From an uncultured Clostridia bacterium (GTDB lineage Bacteria; Bacillota; Clostridia; Christensenellales; CAG-138), in NCBI GenBank assembly GCA_934633985.1, contig CAKTYU010000001.1, positions 165,182 to 229,181 of the forward strand: DNA of 64,000 nt, read 5' to 3'. The position numbers and the translations under genes are program-made. Below, piece after piece: positions 15,631 to 24,116 of the stretch (its first letter is position 1; each line of letters begins with the position of its first letter). Below the pieces are notes generated by a model. It saw only the letters and a program-made list of their open reading frames with translations. It was not told where the DNA came from and did no database searches.

Positions 15631-18234
15631 ATGAAGAACAGCATATCGAGATTCATAATAATATCGTTGGTCCTCATGTGCCTCATGGGCGCGCTCATAT
15701 ATAAGCTACACGAGGTCACCATAACCGAGGGCGCGCAGTATGCCGAGGCGGCAGCGAACACCAGCACCAGCTCCATAGACATAAAGGGCACCCGCGGCAG
15801 GATACTCGACCGCAACGGTGTGGTATTGGCGTACAGCAAAAACAGCTATAACGTGGAGTTCCTGCGCGATGCGGACAACCGCACCGATTACGATTCCGCA
15901 ACCTATACCGATTCCCTTATAAAGGCCATAAAGATAATAGAGGACGGCGGCGGCAAGACCATCGACACGTCGTACATACGTTTGGATGAGGACGGCTCCT
16001 TCAAGTACGAGTGGGGCGTGAAGAGCAAGGCGGCGCAGGTGGCGAGGTACAAGAACTTCTGCCAGTCCATGGGCTTTAACATAACCGAGTCGCTGAAGAA
16101 GAACGAGAAGATAGCGGATAAGTCCCAGTGGGACACCAGCACATGGCCCACGGCGGAGGCGGCCTATACAAAGCTCCGCGCCTTGTGGTTCATACCGGAG
16201 GATCTTTCCTTTGAGGATGCAAACAAGGTTATCTCCATACGACAGGAGGTATTGCTCAACAACTACCGCGCCTATGAGCCCATCACCATAGCATACGACG
16301 TGAGCATGGAGGTGGTGGCGGAGATAAAGCTGCGTTCAGAGGAGCTTCCCGGCCTTCAGACCAGCCAGAGCACGACCCGCGTTTATCCGCGGGGCACCAC
16401 GGCTGCGCATATCCTGGGCTATCTCGGCAGGACGGCCACAGAGGAGATGGTAAAGGAAAAGGGCTATGCCTATGACGACTACATAGGCGTATCCGGCATA
16501 GAATACACCATGGAGGAGTACCTGACGGGCTCCACCAACGAGCGCAAGGGTGAGCGGGTGCTGGAAAAGAACAAAAACGGCAGCGCCATAAGGGAGCTTT
16601 CCTATACCCCCGCCAAGGACGGCGACGACGTTATGCTCACCATAGATATAAACCTCCAGACCGTCGTGGAAAAGGCCCTTGAGGACCTCATAGCCAAGAT
16701 AGACGAAAAGGAAGAAAAGCAGCTTCTGGAGAGATATGCGGATTACGAAAAGGCTACTAACGACGACGTGGAGGGCATAAAGACGGCCAAGACCGGCGCG
16801 GCGGTGGTTATGAACGTAAACACCGGACAGGTGCTTGCCATGGCGTCCTACCCCTCCTTTAACCCGAACTGGTTTATAGCGGGCCTCAGCCCGGAGCAGG
16901 ACGAGGAGCTGTTCAACAGCGAGTTTTCCGCGGAGACCACCCCCACCCGCAATAAGGCGATATCCACAAAGCTGGCGCCCGGCTCCATATTTAAAATGGT
17001 CACAGGCGTTGCGGCGGCGGCGGAGGGGGTTTTGGATATAAACGAGCATATAAGCTGCGACTATGAGTATATAATCAAGTATACCGACGAGAGCGGCAAG
17101 GAAAGGACCATAGAGCAGAACGCCCCCAGATGCCACCTGAAAAACAGGAGCAAGATAGGCCAGCACGCCAACCAGACGCTGGCGGACGCCATAAAGAACT
17201 CCTGCAACTACTACTTCTGCGAGGCGGCGTATCGATTGGGCATAGACAAGCTCAACGAATGGGCGGGCAAATTCGGCCTTACCAGCCGCACCGGCATAGA
17301 GCTTACCGGCGAGACGGAGGGCATAGCGGGCGGACAGAAGGTGCTCTTCGACAATACCCTCATGGGCGAGGACGGCACGCTGGACGTGGCGAACCAAAAG
17401 ACCAGCCTTCCCGGCCTGGTCTACCGCAAGCTCAAGGAGACCTTGGTAAAGTTCGTGGAGAGCCGAAACGCCGAGGTGGACGAGGAGGCCATAACCCGCT
17501 GCGCCAAGCGCCTTATGGAGCTTCAGGACGGCGACATAACCAACAAAGGCCCTGAGATACGAAGGATCATAAGCGAGGAGATAGACATTCCCGAGGGCAT
17601 CACCCAGATGCGTAAGGACTGGATAAACAGCGTTTCCTCGCTGCTAAACGAGATACAGTGGAAGCCTACCCAGACCATCCGCGCAGGCTTTGGCCAGGGC
17701 ACAACGCTGGTCACGCCCGTAGCGGTAGCCCGCTATGTAAGCGCGCTGGCCAACCGCGGCACCGTGTACGACGTACATATAGTGGATAAGGTCATGGACA
17801 GCAGCGGCAGCACCGTAGAGAACGTCGCCCCCAGCGTGTACAGCCAGATAGAGATATCCGACGATATATGGGACGCGGTCAGCGGCGGCATGAAGGGCGT
17901 CGTATCCCCGGAGGACGGCGGCACGGCCTCCAGCGCCTTTAAGGATTATCCGGAATTTCGCAAGAAGTACATAGACACCGAAATGTTCGGCGGCAAGACC
18001 GGCTCCGCCCAGATAGGCCGGCGCGCAAAGAACATAGATATCGAGAACACCTCGTGGTTCGTCACCTTCGCCCCCCGGGAGCAGCCCGAGATAGCCATAG
18101 TGATATGCGTGCCATACGGCCTTTCCGGTTCCTCCAGCGTCCCAGGCATAGTGGATATACTGACCTATTACTTTGGCCAGTCTGAAAACGCGGCGCCGGA
18201 GAACCTCGTGGCAATAAACGGGCTCACGGAATAA
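15631..18234 (+). CDS. mrdA: penicillin-binding protein 2 (elongasome transpeptidase)
   Basis: An 867-residue class B PBP. N-terminal membrane helix, dimerization domain with R-G-R-I-L-D-R-N-G, then the transpeptidase with the SxxK motif in P-G-S-I-F-K, SxN in N-S-C-N-Y-Y and K-T-G in G-G-K-T-G-S-A-Q. The protein is longer than the usual 600-700 residues. There is an extra segment of about 100 residues between SxN and KTG (rich in charged residues, roughly 590-690) and another near 110-190. It starts four bases after mreD and ends at a strong terminator. Confidence 0.93.
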   Translation: MKNSISRFIIISLVLMCLMGALIYKLHEVTITEGAQYAEAAANTSTSSIDIKGTRGRILDRNGVVLAYSKNSYNVEFLRDADNRTDYDSATYTDSLIKAIKIIEDGGGKTIDTSYIRLDEDGSFKYEWGVKSKAAQVARYKNFCQSMGFNITESLKKNEKIADKSQWDTSTWPTAEAAYTKLRALWFIPEDLSFEDANKVISIRQEVLLNNYRAYEPITIAYDVSMEVVAEIKLRSEELPGLQTSQSTTRVYPRGTTAAHILGYLGRTATEEMVKEKGYAYDDYIGVSGIEYTMEEYLTGSTNERKGERVLEKNKNGSAIRELSYTPAKDGDDVMLTIDINLQTVVEKALEDLIAKIDEKEEKQLLERYADYEKATNDDVEGIKTAKTGAAVVMNVNTGQVLAMASYPSFNPNWFIAGLSPEQDEELFNSEFSAETTPTRNKAISTKLAPGSIFKMVTGVAAAAEGVLDINEHISCDYEYIIKYTDESGKERTIEQNAPRCHLKNRSKIGQHANQTLADAIKNSCNYYFCEAAYRLGIDKLNEWAGKFGLTSRTGIELTGETEGIAGGQKVLFDNTLMGEDGTLDVANQKTSLPGLVYRKLKETLVKFVESRNAEVDEEAITRCAKRLMELQDGDITNKGPEIRRIISEEIDIPEGITQMRKDWINSVSSLLNEIQWKPTQTIRAGFGQGTTLVTPVAVARYVSALANRGTVYDVHIVDKVMDSSGSTVENVAPSVYSQIEISDDIWDAVSGGMKGVVSPEDGGTASSAFKDYPEFRKKYIDTEMFGGKTGSAQIGRRAKNIDIENTSWFVTFAPREQPEIAIVICVPYGLSGSSSVPGIVDILTYYFGQSENAAPENLVAINGLTE

Positions 18235-18245
18235 CAGATAAAATA

Positions 18246-18271
18246 AAAAATGCCGGCTTAGCCGGCATTTT
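18246..18271. terminator. terminator of the mre operon (bidirectional)
   Basis: AAATGCCGGC-TTA-GCCGGCATTT, a perfect 10-pair stem, shared with the convergent thioesterase gene. Confidence 0.88.
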
Positions 18272-18292
18272 GTGTTGTTCTGTTTTCAAAAT

Positions 18293-18682
18293 CTATTGCT
18301 TCAGCTTCCCCTGGGTCTTTGCCATGAACTTCTGTATATCCACTATGAAGCGCTCGTGGGTGCCTTCGCCGATGAGGCCGCGCTCATCGTGGGCGGAAAC
18401 GCTGAAGGTGAGCTTGCGCCCGTCTATGGCGATAAGCTCGCTCTCGCACCATACCTTTAGGCCCACGGGCGTGGCGCTTACGTGGGATATGTTAAGGCCT
18501 ATGCCCACGGTGGTCTTGCCGGGCTCCATGTAGGGCTCCACGCTGAAGCACGCGCAGGTCTCCATAAGGTTGACCATCTGGGGCGTAGCGTACACCTCGA
18601 GGGTGCCGCTGCCCACGGCCTTGGCGGTGTTCTTGTCGGTCACGTCCAACTCTATTCTTTTCTTTATGCCTGTCGTCAGCAT
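18293..18682 (-). CDS. hotdog-fold thioesterase (FlK-like)
   Basis: A 129-residue single hotdog domain. The line M-V-N-L-M-E-T-C-A-C-F-S-V-E-P-Y, then G-I-G-L-N-I-S-H-V-S-A-T-P-V-G and the C-terminal H-E-R-F-I-V-D resemble the fluoroacetyl-CoA thioesterase-like family, which hydrolyses short acyl-CoA esters. The physiological substrate is unknown. ATG 18682 is preceded by AGGAGG ten bases upstream. Monocistronic, convergent with PBP2. Confidence 0.83.
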   Translation of the reverse strand: MLTTGIKKRIELDVTDKNTAKAVGSGTLEVYATPQMVNLMETCACFSVEPYMEPGKTTVGIGLNISHVSATPVGLKVWCESELIAIDGRKLTFSVSAHDERGLIGEGTHERFIVDIQKFMAKTQGKLKQ

Positions 18683-18839
18683 TTTCAGTTTGCCTCCTGT
18701 GGGGTATTTAGCTTTGCCGTTATCGGAAAGGCAGGCATGCCTGCGATACATATCTATAATATCCTATCCGGACAGTTAAGACAACGGGAAAATGCCGATT
18801 CCATAAAGCGGCGTTCAAGCGATTTTTTGAAAAACAGGC

Positions 18840-19991
18840 TCAATACAGCTCGATGAGCAGGGCGCGGAGAGCGCCGAACATGGCCTCGCCCCGCTGAGGA
18901 TAGGCGGATAGCATAAAGCCGTGCAGCTCGTCAAGGGCCTTCGCGGCTATATCGGTGCAGCGCAGCACAGAGGGCGCGGCGCAGAGCCAGCTCGCCTTTA
19001 GGCAGTGCGCGCACAGCGGAAGCTCTATTTCATCTGGGTCGAGGGCCGCGAAGTAATCCCGGTCGGCCGCGCATTTGCTTATGCAGCAGGAAATGTCGGA
19101 TTCCTTTGCCGAAAAGAGGGAGGCAAAGCGCCTTGCGCATACGTCCAGGCTCTCCATGCCGGTGGGCTTGCCCTCGCTGATGAGGGACATGGCTGCCGCC
19201 TCCGGCAACCCCTCCCGGGCGAAAAGCCCCGCAAGGCCGGCGGGCACGCCGCGCAGCGCATCGCCAAAGCCGTATAGCAGGTCGAGGTATTCGGAGCCGT
19301 ATATGCGGTTGAGCTCGCGGCGCTTTAAGTCGATGAAGCTATCCAGCGTTTCGTCCGATATGCGTATGCGCTTGGCGCCCTCCTCGGCGGAAAAGTCGGG
19401 GTTCACTATCGCCTGATCTATGAAGGAACGGATATCCTCCTGCACCGCGCCGCAGAGCGCCTCGGAATATATCTCGAACGCGGCTACGGACTGCTCAAAG
19501 GGTATGCCGGCCTCCATGCGCCGGAATATAAGGCCCATTATGCTTATATCATAGGCGGTGAATAGCTGCCTTCTCCCGCTCCTTATGCCGCCGATTATGC
19601 CACGGCCGAGGAGGGTGCGTATCTGCTCGGCAGTTAGGCGGGTCTGCCGAGCCGCCTCGCTAAGCGGCACGGCGTCGCCCGTGGTGCGGTAGTCTACCTT
19701 GTGTATGGCGTCCAGCAGCGCAAGCTCCGGGGGGCTCCCCGCGCCGGAGGAGCTGAGAAGGTGCTTTATCACGGAAAGGGGGTAGAAGCGCTCTCTTTGC
19801 AGCATCCGTATCGCCCGTATGGTGGCTACGCAGTCAGGGGAATACCAGGACATATTCCGCCCGGTCTTGAGCGCCGGGCGGATAAGCCCCTCCTTGACGT
19901 AAAATTTAAGCGTGGATACGTTCACATTGGCGGCCTTTGCAAGCTCGCCTATCTTCATCAGGCCATCGGTGGAGGTCTTTTGCTCGCTCAT
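18840..19991 (-). CDS. MerR-family regulator with Cys-rich C-terminus
   Basis: A 383-residue regulator. The N-terminal MerR winged helix (M-K-I-G-E-L-A-K-A-A-N-V-N-V-S-T-L-K-F-Y, about 12-31) carries the usual Y-V-K-E-G-L-I-R-P turn. A second HTH-like segment sits near 112-155 (L-S-E-A-A-R-Q-T-R-L-T-A-E-Q-I). The C-terminal third holds at least nine Cys, including I-S-C-C-I-S-K-C and L-P-L-C-A-H-C-L-K-A-S-W-L-C, suggesting a metal or Fe-S sensor. It is the last gene of the transketolase operon, 26 bases after the dehydrogenase, and so probably its own regulator. Confidence 0.8.
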   Translation of the reverse strand: MSEQKTSTDGLMKIGELAKAANVNVSTLKFYVKEGLIRPALKTGRNMSWYSPDCVATIRAIRMLQRERFYPLSVIKHLLSSSGAGSPPELALLDAIHKVDYRTTGDAVPLSEAARQTRLTAEQIRTLLGRGIIGGIRSGRRQLFTAYDISIMGLIFRRMEAGIPFEQSVAAFEIYSEALCGAVQEDIRSFIDQAIVNPDFSAEEGAKRIRISDETLDSFIDLKRRELNRIYGSEYLDLLYGFGDALRGVPAGLAGLFAREGLPEAAAMSLISEGKPTGMESLDVCARRFASLFSAKESDISCCISKCAADRDYFAALDPDEIELPLCAHCLKASWLCAAPSVLRCTDIAAKALDELHGFMLSAYPQRGEAMFGALRALLIELY

Positions 19992-20017
19992 AGGATAAAA
20001 CAGTCACCTTTCAGGGA

Positions 20018-21229
20018 TCATTTGCAGTCAATAACTATTTTAACCACATCCGGCGGATTTTCAAGCGCCAGCTTCAACGCCTTCTTGTAGTCGTCCAGCT
20101 TGAAGTGATGGGTGACGAAGCCGTCCAGCTTGTATATGCCGTCCCGTATCCACTCTTGAACGAGGTCGAAGGTATAAAGCTCGCGGCCCTGCCAGTGCTC
20201 CATGCCGTGTGCGTCCACCCCCACCAGGGTCAGCTCCTGCCACCATATCGGGCTTTCGTCGAAGGTTATTGCCCGCATGTGATGGCCTATCTTTACGAGC
20301 GTGCCGCGGGCCTTGAGTAGCCTTACCGCGGTGTGGTTTGACCAGTCGCCGCCTATGCAGTCGTATATCCTGTCAAACCCGCCGAAGAAGTACTTGTTGC
20401 CCTTCATGCCGGTGTATATATCGCTGCCGCCTGTGGCCTTGGCCGCGGCCTTGTAGGGGTCGCCGCTGAGTATGTGGTCGGCCCCAAGCTTGAGGGCAAA
20501 TTCTTGCTTGGTCTTTACGCGCTCCATGGCCCATACCTCGCAGTCGGGCTGGATTATCTTTATGGCCTGTATTACGCCGAGGCCTATCGTGCCGCAGCCC
20601 ATTACCAGTATCTTTTCGCCCTTTTGGGGCTGGGAGCGCAGCACGGAGTGTACGGATACGCAGGTGGGCTCCACCATTACGGCCTGCTCGTCGGTTATCT
20701 CGTCGTATATCCTCGCCAGGCCCTTCGCGGGGTATATGAAGCTGTCGCTCCAGCCCGCTCCGGTAACTATGTCGCCATAAGGAGAGGGCGCGCCATAGTT
20801 GGTGCAGAAGTTATAGTCCCCCCGCTTGCAGTATTCGCAGCGATCCTTTAGGCCCTTGGTATCGCAGCCCGCCATGTAGGCGCGGATCGTCACCCGGTCG
20901 CCGGGCTTGAGCTCCGTGACCTCCGCGCCGACCTCGGTTATTACGCCTATGTTCTCGTGCCCGAGGTAGGTGCGCTTGGAGCCGGGTATGGGCTCGAAGG
21001 CGGAGTTCGTGCCGGTGGTGGCCTTGAAAAAGCTGATGTCCGTCCCGCACAGGCCGCAGGCGATGTTCTTCACCCTTACCCAGTCGCCCGCGGGCAGCGG
21101 GGGCTCCGGAAGGCCCTTCAGGTATTTTACCGCGTTAAGGCTGCCGTACAGCAGGCCCTTGGCATATTTTGCGGCGAATTTGGTAGCGAGTATACGGGGT
21201 ATGTCCTTGTCAAAATATACTGTCTTCAT
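20018..21229 (-). CDS. zinc-dependent alcohol/polyol dehydrogenase
   Basis: A 403-residue medium-chain dehydrogenase. Catalytic zinc site C-G-L-C-G-T-D (about 60-66) and G-H-E-N; structural zinc lobe with four Cys (C-D-T-K-G-L-K-D-R-C-E-Y-C-K-R-G-D-Y-N-F-C). Rossmann motif V-M-G-C-G-T-I-G-L-G. The family oxidises alcohols or sugar alcohols with NAD(P). Its place beside split transketolase subunits suggests that it feeds a ketose or aldehyde to them; this is inference. ATG 21229 has GGGAAAGG just upstream. TGA stop. Confidence 0.88.
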   Translation of the reverse strand: MKTVYFDKDIPRILATKFAAKYAKGLLYGSLNAVKYLKGLPEPPLPAGDWVRVKNIACGLCGTDISFFKATTGTNSAFEPIPGSKRTYLGHENIGVITEVGAEVTELKPGDRVTIRAYMAGCDTKGLKDRCEYCKRGDYNFCTNYGAPSPYGDIVTGAGWSDSFIYPAKGLARIYDEITDEQAVMVEPTCVSVHSVLRSQPQKGEKILVMGCGTIGLGVIQAIKIIQPDCEVWAMERVKTKQEFALKLGADHILSGDPYKAAAKATGGSDIYTGMKGNKYFFGGFDRIYDCIGGDWSNHTAVRLLKARGTLVKIGHHMRAITFDESPIWWQELTLVGVDAHGMEHWQGRELYTFDLVQEWIRDGIYKLDGFVTHHFKLDDYKKALKLALENPPDVVKIVIDCK

Positions 21230-21247
21230 ATACCTTTCCCCCAATCA

Positions 21248-22039
21248 TCAGGTGAGCATTCCCTGCAATATTGCCATGTAGTCGTTCAGGTAGCAGGCGT
21301 ATTCCGGGCTGCCTATGGTCTCCACATAGCCCTTTTCCACGCCCTCCACAAATTCGCATTCCTTGCCCAGCACCTTCAGCGCGCCGTCCAGCGAGAAGAA
21401 GTGGAAAAGCACAAAGGGGCTGCGGCGGGTATATACCCCATGGCCGGATTTGGACTGCCCCGCCTTTACCCTGAGGTAGCAGGCTATGTAGTCCGGCTGC
21501 CCGTCATGCTCCACCTGGAACTGGTATATCCTGTCCGGCTGGCGGCGGCAGAACTCCTGCATATCCGGGTCGCCCAGCTTGTTGTATTGGCTCAGGGCGC
21601 GGGTTATCATGTACAGGCTGCATTTTACCTTGAGCAGCTTTTCCGTGTCGTTTTTCAGCTTGTCGTTGGGCTTGGTCATTATCTTCAGGCCCATGAGTAT
21701 GGAAAGCACGTGGGGGAGCAGGCTCAGCTTGCCCTTTATGGAGGGCAGGGCGAGGCCGCCCTTTAAAAGCGCGTTCATCTTCTCTATTGACGAAAAGGTG
21801 AGGGAAATGTCGCTTTTTTCCGCCGGGCCCTGAACCACGGTGAGCTTGCCGTCCTGGAATATAAGGTGGCAGCACAGCAGCTCGCCGCCGTTCATCGCGC
21901 CGAACTGCACCGTGGCGTTGAAGCTTTGGCATTTCTTATGCAGCTTGGGATCGTCGTCAAGCAGCACCTGCATTGTGGGGAACGCTGCGTTAAAGAACAG
22001 CTTTGCCGTCATTAAGTCCTGAGGAGATGCTGACATCAT
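21248..22039 (-). CDS. SCP2-like protein in the transketolase operon
   Basis: A 263-residue soluble protein without clear catalytic motifs. The stretch around residues 70-115 (K-S-D-I-S-L-T-F-S-S-I-E-K-M-N-A-L-L-K-G-G ... I-K-G-K-L-S-L-L) resembles the lipid-binding SCP2 (sterol carrier) fold. The rest, with scattered Cys and an acidic tail, I do not recognise. AAGGAGG precedes ATG 22039, ten bases after the transketolase gene. It lies firmly inside the operon, so it likely serves the same pathway, perhaps as a hydrophobic-substrate carrier. Function unproven. Confidence 0.55.
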   Translation of the reverse strand: MMSASPQDLMTAKLFFNAAFPTMQVLLDDDPKLHKKCQSFNATVQFGAMNGGELLCCHLIFQDGKLTVVQGPAEKSDISLTFSSIEKMNALLKGGLALPSIKGKLSLLPHVLSILMGLKIMTKPNDKLKNDTEKLLKVKCSLYMITRALSQYNKLGDPDMQEFCRRQPDRIYQFQVEHDGQPDYIACYLRVKAGQSKSGHGVYTRRSPFVLFHFFSLDGALKVLGKECEFVEGVEKGYVETIGSPEYACYLNDYMAILQGMLT

Positions 22040-22048
22040 ATCGCCTCC

Positions 22049-23062
22049 TTACTCGTCGTCCCAGTTTTCGTCCGGCTCGAACTCCATGCCCATCATCTCG
22101 CGCACCTTATCCACTATGCCGTTTGCATCGAGCTGATAGTAGGAGTAAAGGTCCTCGGCATAGCCTATGGTGGCGAAGATGTCCTGCATGCCGTGCTTTT
22201 TGAACACGCAGCCCTTGCCGGATTCGGCTATTACGCTGGCGACGGCGTCGCCCAAGCCGCCCAGCACGTTGTGCTCCTCGACGGTGAGTATGCGGCGGGT
22301 GTCCGTTACGGCGCTCATTATGGCCTCGCGGTCTATGGGCTTTATGGTGTGCATATTTATCACGCGGACGCTGAGGCCGTCGGTCTCTGCGAGGGTCTTG
22401 GCGGCGTTCACAGCCTGAAGCACGCCTATGCCGCAGGTGATTATGGTCAGGTCAGTGCCCTCGCGCATGGTTATGGCCTTGCCTATCTCGTAGGTGTAGT
22501 TGTCGTCGGCATAGGCGGGGGGCTCAAAGCCGCGGCCTATGCGGACGTATACGGGGCCGGGTAGATCGACGCAGGCCTGGACTGCTTTGCTGGTCTCTAT
22601 GCCGTCCGCGGGGCATATCACCGTCATATTGGGTATGGCCCGCATTATGGCGAAGTCCTCGGTGCAGTGGTGGGTGGTGCCGGCGTGGCCGAAGGAGATG
22701 CCGGCGTGGGTGGCTATTATCTTCACCGGAAGGTTCTGATAGGCTATGTCCGTGCGTACCTGCTCCCCCGCCCTCATGCAGGCGAATATTGCCATGGTGG
22801 ATGCAAAGGGTATGAAGCCCGCCTTGGCAAGGCCCGCCGCTATGCCCATCATGTTTTGCTCCGCTATGCCCACATTGTAGAACCTGTCGGGGAATTTATC
22901 CGCAAAGAACTTTATTGCGGTGGTCTTTTCAAGGTCGGCTGTGACGCCGACTATCCTGTCGTCCTTTTCCGCAAGCGCGGCAAGGGTGCGTCCGTATATC
23001 TCCCTGGCGGTCATGGTGGAGGCGTCGTATGCGTTCCAGTTGGTTCCCGTAATTACTGCCAT
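22049..23062 (-). CDS. transketolase, C-terminal (Pyr plus C) subunit
   Basis: A 337-residue subunit holding the pyrimidine-binding and C-terminal domains of a split transketolase. G-I-A-E-Q-N-M-M-G-I-A-A-G-L-A (the Glu activates thiamine diphosphate), F-G-H-A-G-T-T-H-H, then V-I-C-P-A-D-G-I-E and L-T-V-E-E-H-N-V-L-G-G-L-G. GGGAGGG lies before ATG 23062. It follows the N-terminal subunit by 15 bases; both halves are needed for activity. TAA stop. Could also belong to a specialised ketose-metabolising pair rather than the housekeeping pentose phosphate enzyme. Confidence 0.92.
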   Translation of the reverse strand: MAVITGTNWNAYDASTMTAREIYGRTLAALAEKDDRIVGVTADLEKTTAIKFFADKFPDRFYNVGIAEQNMMGIAAGLAKAGFIPFASTMAIFACMRAGEQVRTDIAYQNLPVKIIATHAGISFGHAGTTHHCTEDFAIMRAIPNMTVICPADGIETSKAVQACVDLPGPVYVRIGRGFEPPAYADDNYTYEIGKAITMREGTDLTIITCGIGVLQAVNAAKTLAETDGLSVRVINMHTIKPIDREAIMSAVTDTRRILTVEEHNVLGGLGDAVASVIAESGKGCVFKKHGMQDIFATIGYAEDLYSYYQLDANGIVDKVREMMGMEFEPDENWDDE

Positions 23063-23077
23063 TGCTTTTCCCTCCCT

Positions 23078-23908
23078 TTATCCTCTCATTATGGAAGCCT
23101 TGGCCTTCTCGCACAGGGCGGAGTCGCCGGAGGCATAGTGATATACAACGTTGTTTTCCATGAAGTCAACGCCCTTGCCCTTTACGGTGTTTGCCAGTAT
23201 CAGGGTGGGCCTGCCCTCGGCCTTCCATGCGGCGGACAGCGCGCTGTCCAGCTCGTCGAGGTCGTGGCCGTTTACCTCGATAACGCTCCAGCCAAAGGCG
23301 CGCCACTTGTCCGCAAAGGGCTCAAGGGCCATTACGTCCTCCGTGCGGCCGTCTATCATCAGCCTGTTGCGGTCCACTATGCCTATGACGTTGTCCAGCT
23401 TGAAGTGGGCGGCGCTCATCGCGGCCTCCCATACGCTGCCCTCGCAGCATTCGCCGTCGCCCATGAGGCATACCGTTTTCCATGGCTTTTTAAGCTGCCT
23501 TGCGCCTAGGCCGAGGCCTACCGCCATGCTGAGGCCGTGTCCGAGGCTGCCGGCGGAGGCGTCGCAGCCTATGACCTTGTTGCAGTCCGGGTGCATGGCG
23601 AAGGGGCTGCCGAAGTGGTTGAAGGACTTGAGCAGCTCCTCGTCAAAATAGCCGCGCTTGGCAAGTACGGGTATATATCCCGCCGCGGTGTGGCCTTTGG
23701 AAAGTATGAACCTGTCCCTGTCCTCCCACTTGGGGTTCTTAGGGTCGATGTTGAGATACTTGAAGTAGAGCAGGGTAAGTATCTCTACAATGCTGAGAGA
23801 GCCTCCCACGTGAGCGCCGCCGGATCATGCCATAACATCTATGATGGTAAGGCGCAGCTCTCTGGCGATCTGCTCAAAACGCTTTTTTTCCTCTGCCTGA
23901 AGTGCCAT
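23078..23908 (-). CDS. transketolase, N-terminal (PP) subunit with in-frame UGA
   Basis: Read from ATG 23908 (AGGAGG ten bases upstream) this is a 276-codon thiamine-diphosphate-binding subunit of normal length. Codon 28 is TGA (23825-23827), right before S-G-G-A-H-V-G-G-S-L-S, the conserved N-terminal motif. Everything after it is intact: S-K-G-H-T-A-A-G-Y, G-S-L-G-H-G-L-S, the thiamine-diphosphate motif G-D-G-E-C-C-E-G (about 143-150), and N-x-V-K-G-K-G-V-D-F. TGA is a normal stop in other genes here. So this is either a nonsense mutation or sequence error, a readthrough/selenocysteine codon, or a gene re-started at GTG 23809, which would lack the first 33 residues. Confidence 0.8.
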
Positions 23909-24039
23909 TACGGTAATTCCTCCTTTTATATTTGGTTTTTTGTGTGTTTTATTGAAGCGCGTACAGCGCCCGTCATGCTTATTCGGAATGTTGGGTAGGA
24001 TATGTGCCCGCGCATGAGGGGCAAGATTGTAAAAATAAA

Positions 24040-24097
24040 AAGTGGGTAGTTCTACTATCTATGAGTATAAACTGTCCACTTTTGTTTTGCAAGCACT
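24040..24097 (-). terminator. possible terminator downstream of the ferredoxin-dehydrogenase gene
   Basis: AAAAGTGG and CCACTTTT arms about 30 bases apart flank an AT-rich loop with a smaller TACT/AGTA stem. Read on the minus strand, it is followed by T-rich sequence. The large loop makes this uncertain. Confidence 0.45.
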
Positions 24098-24116
24098 ATT
24101 TGTATTATTTTTGCCG

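Noticed and set aside
23825..23827. UGA reassigned to an amino acid genome-wide
   Set aside because: TGA ends spoIIAB, recD2, DUF1538, the nitroreductase and other intact genes, so it is a regular stop here.
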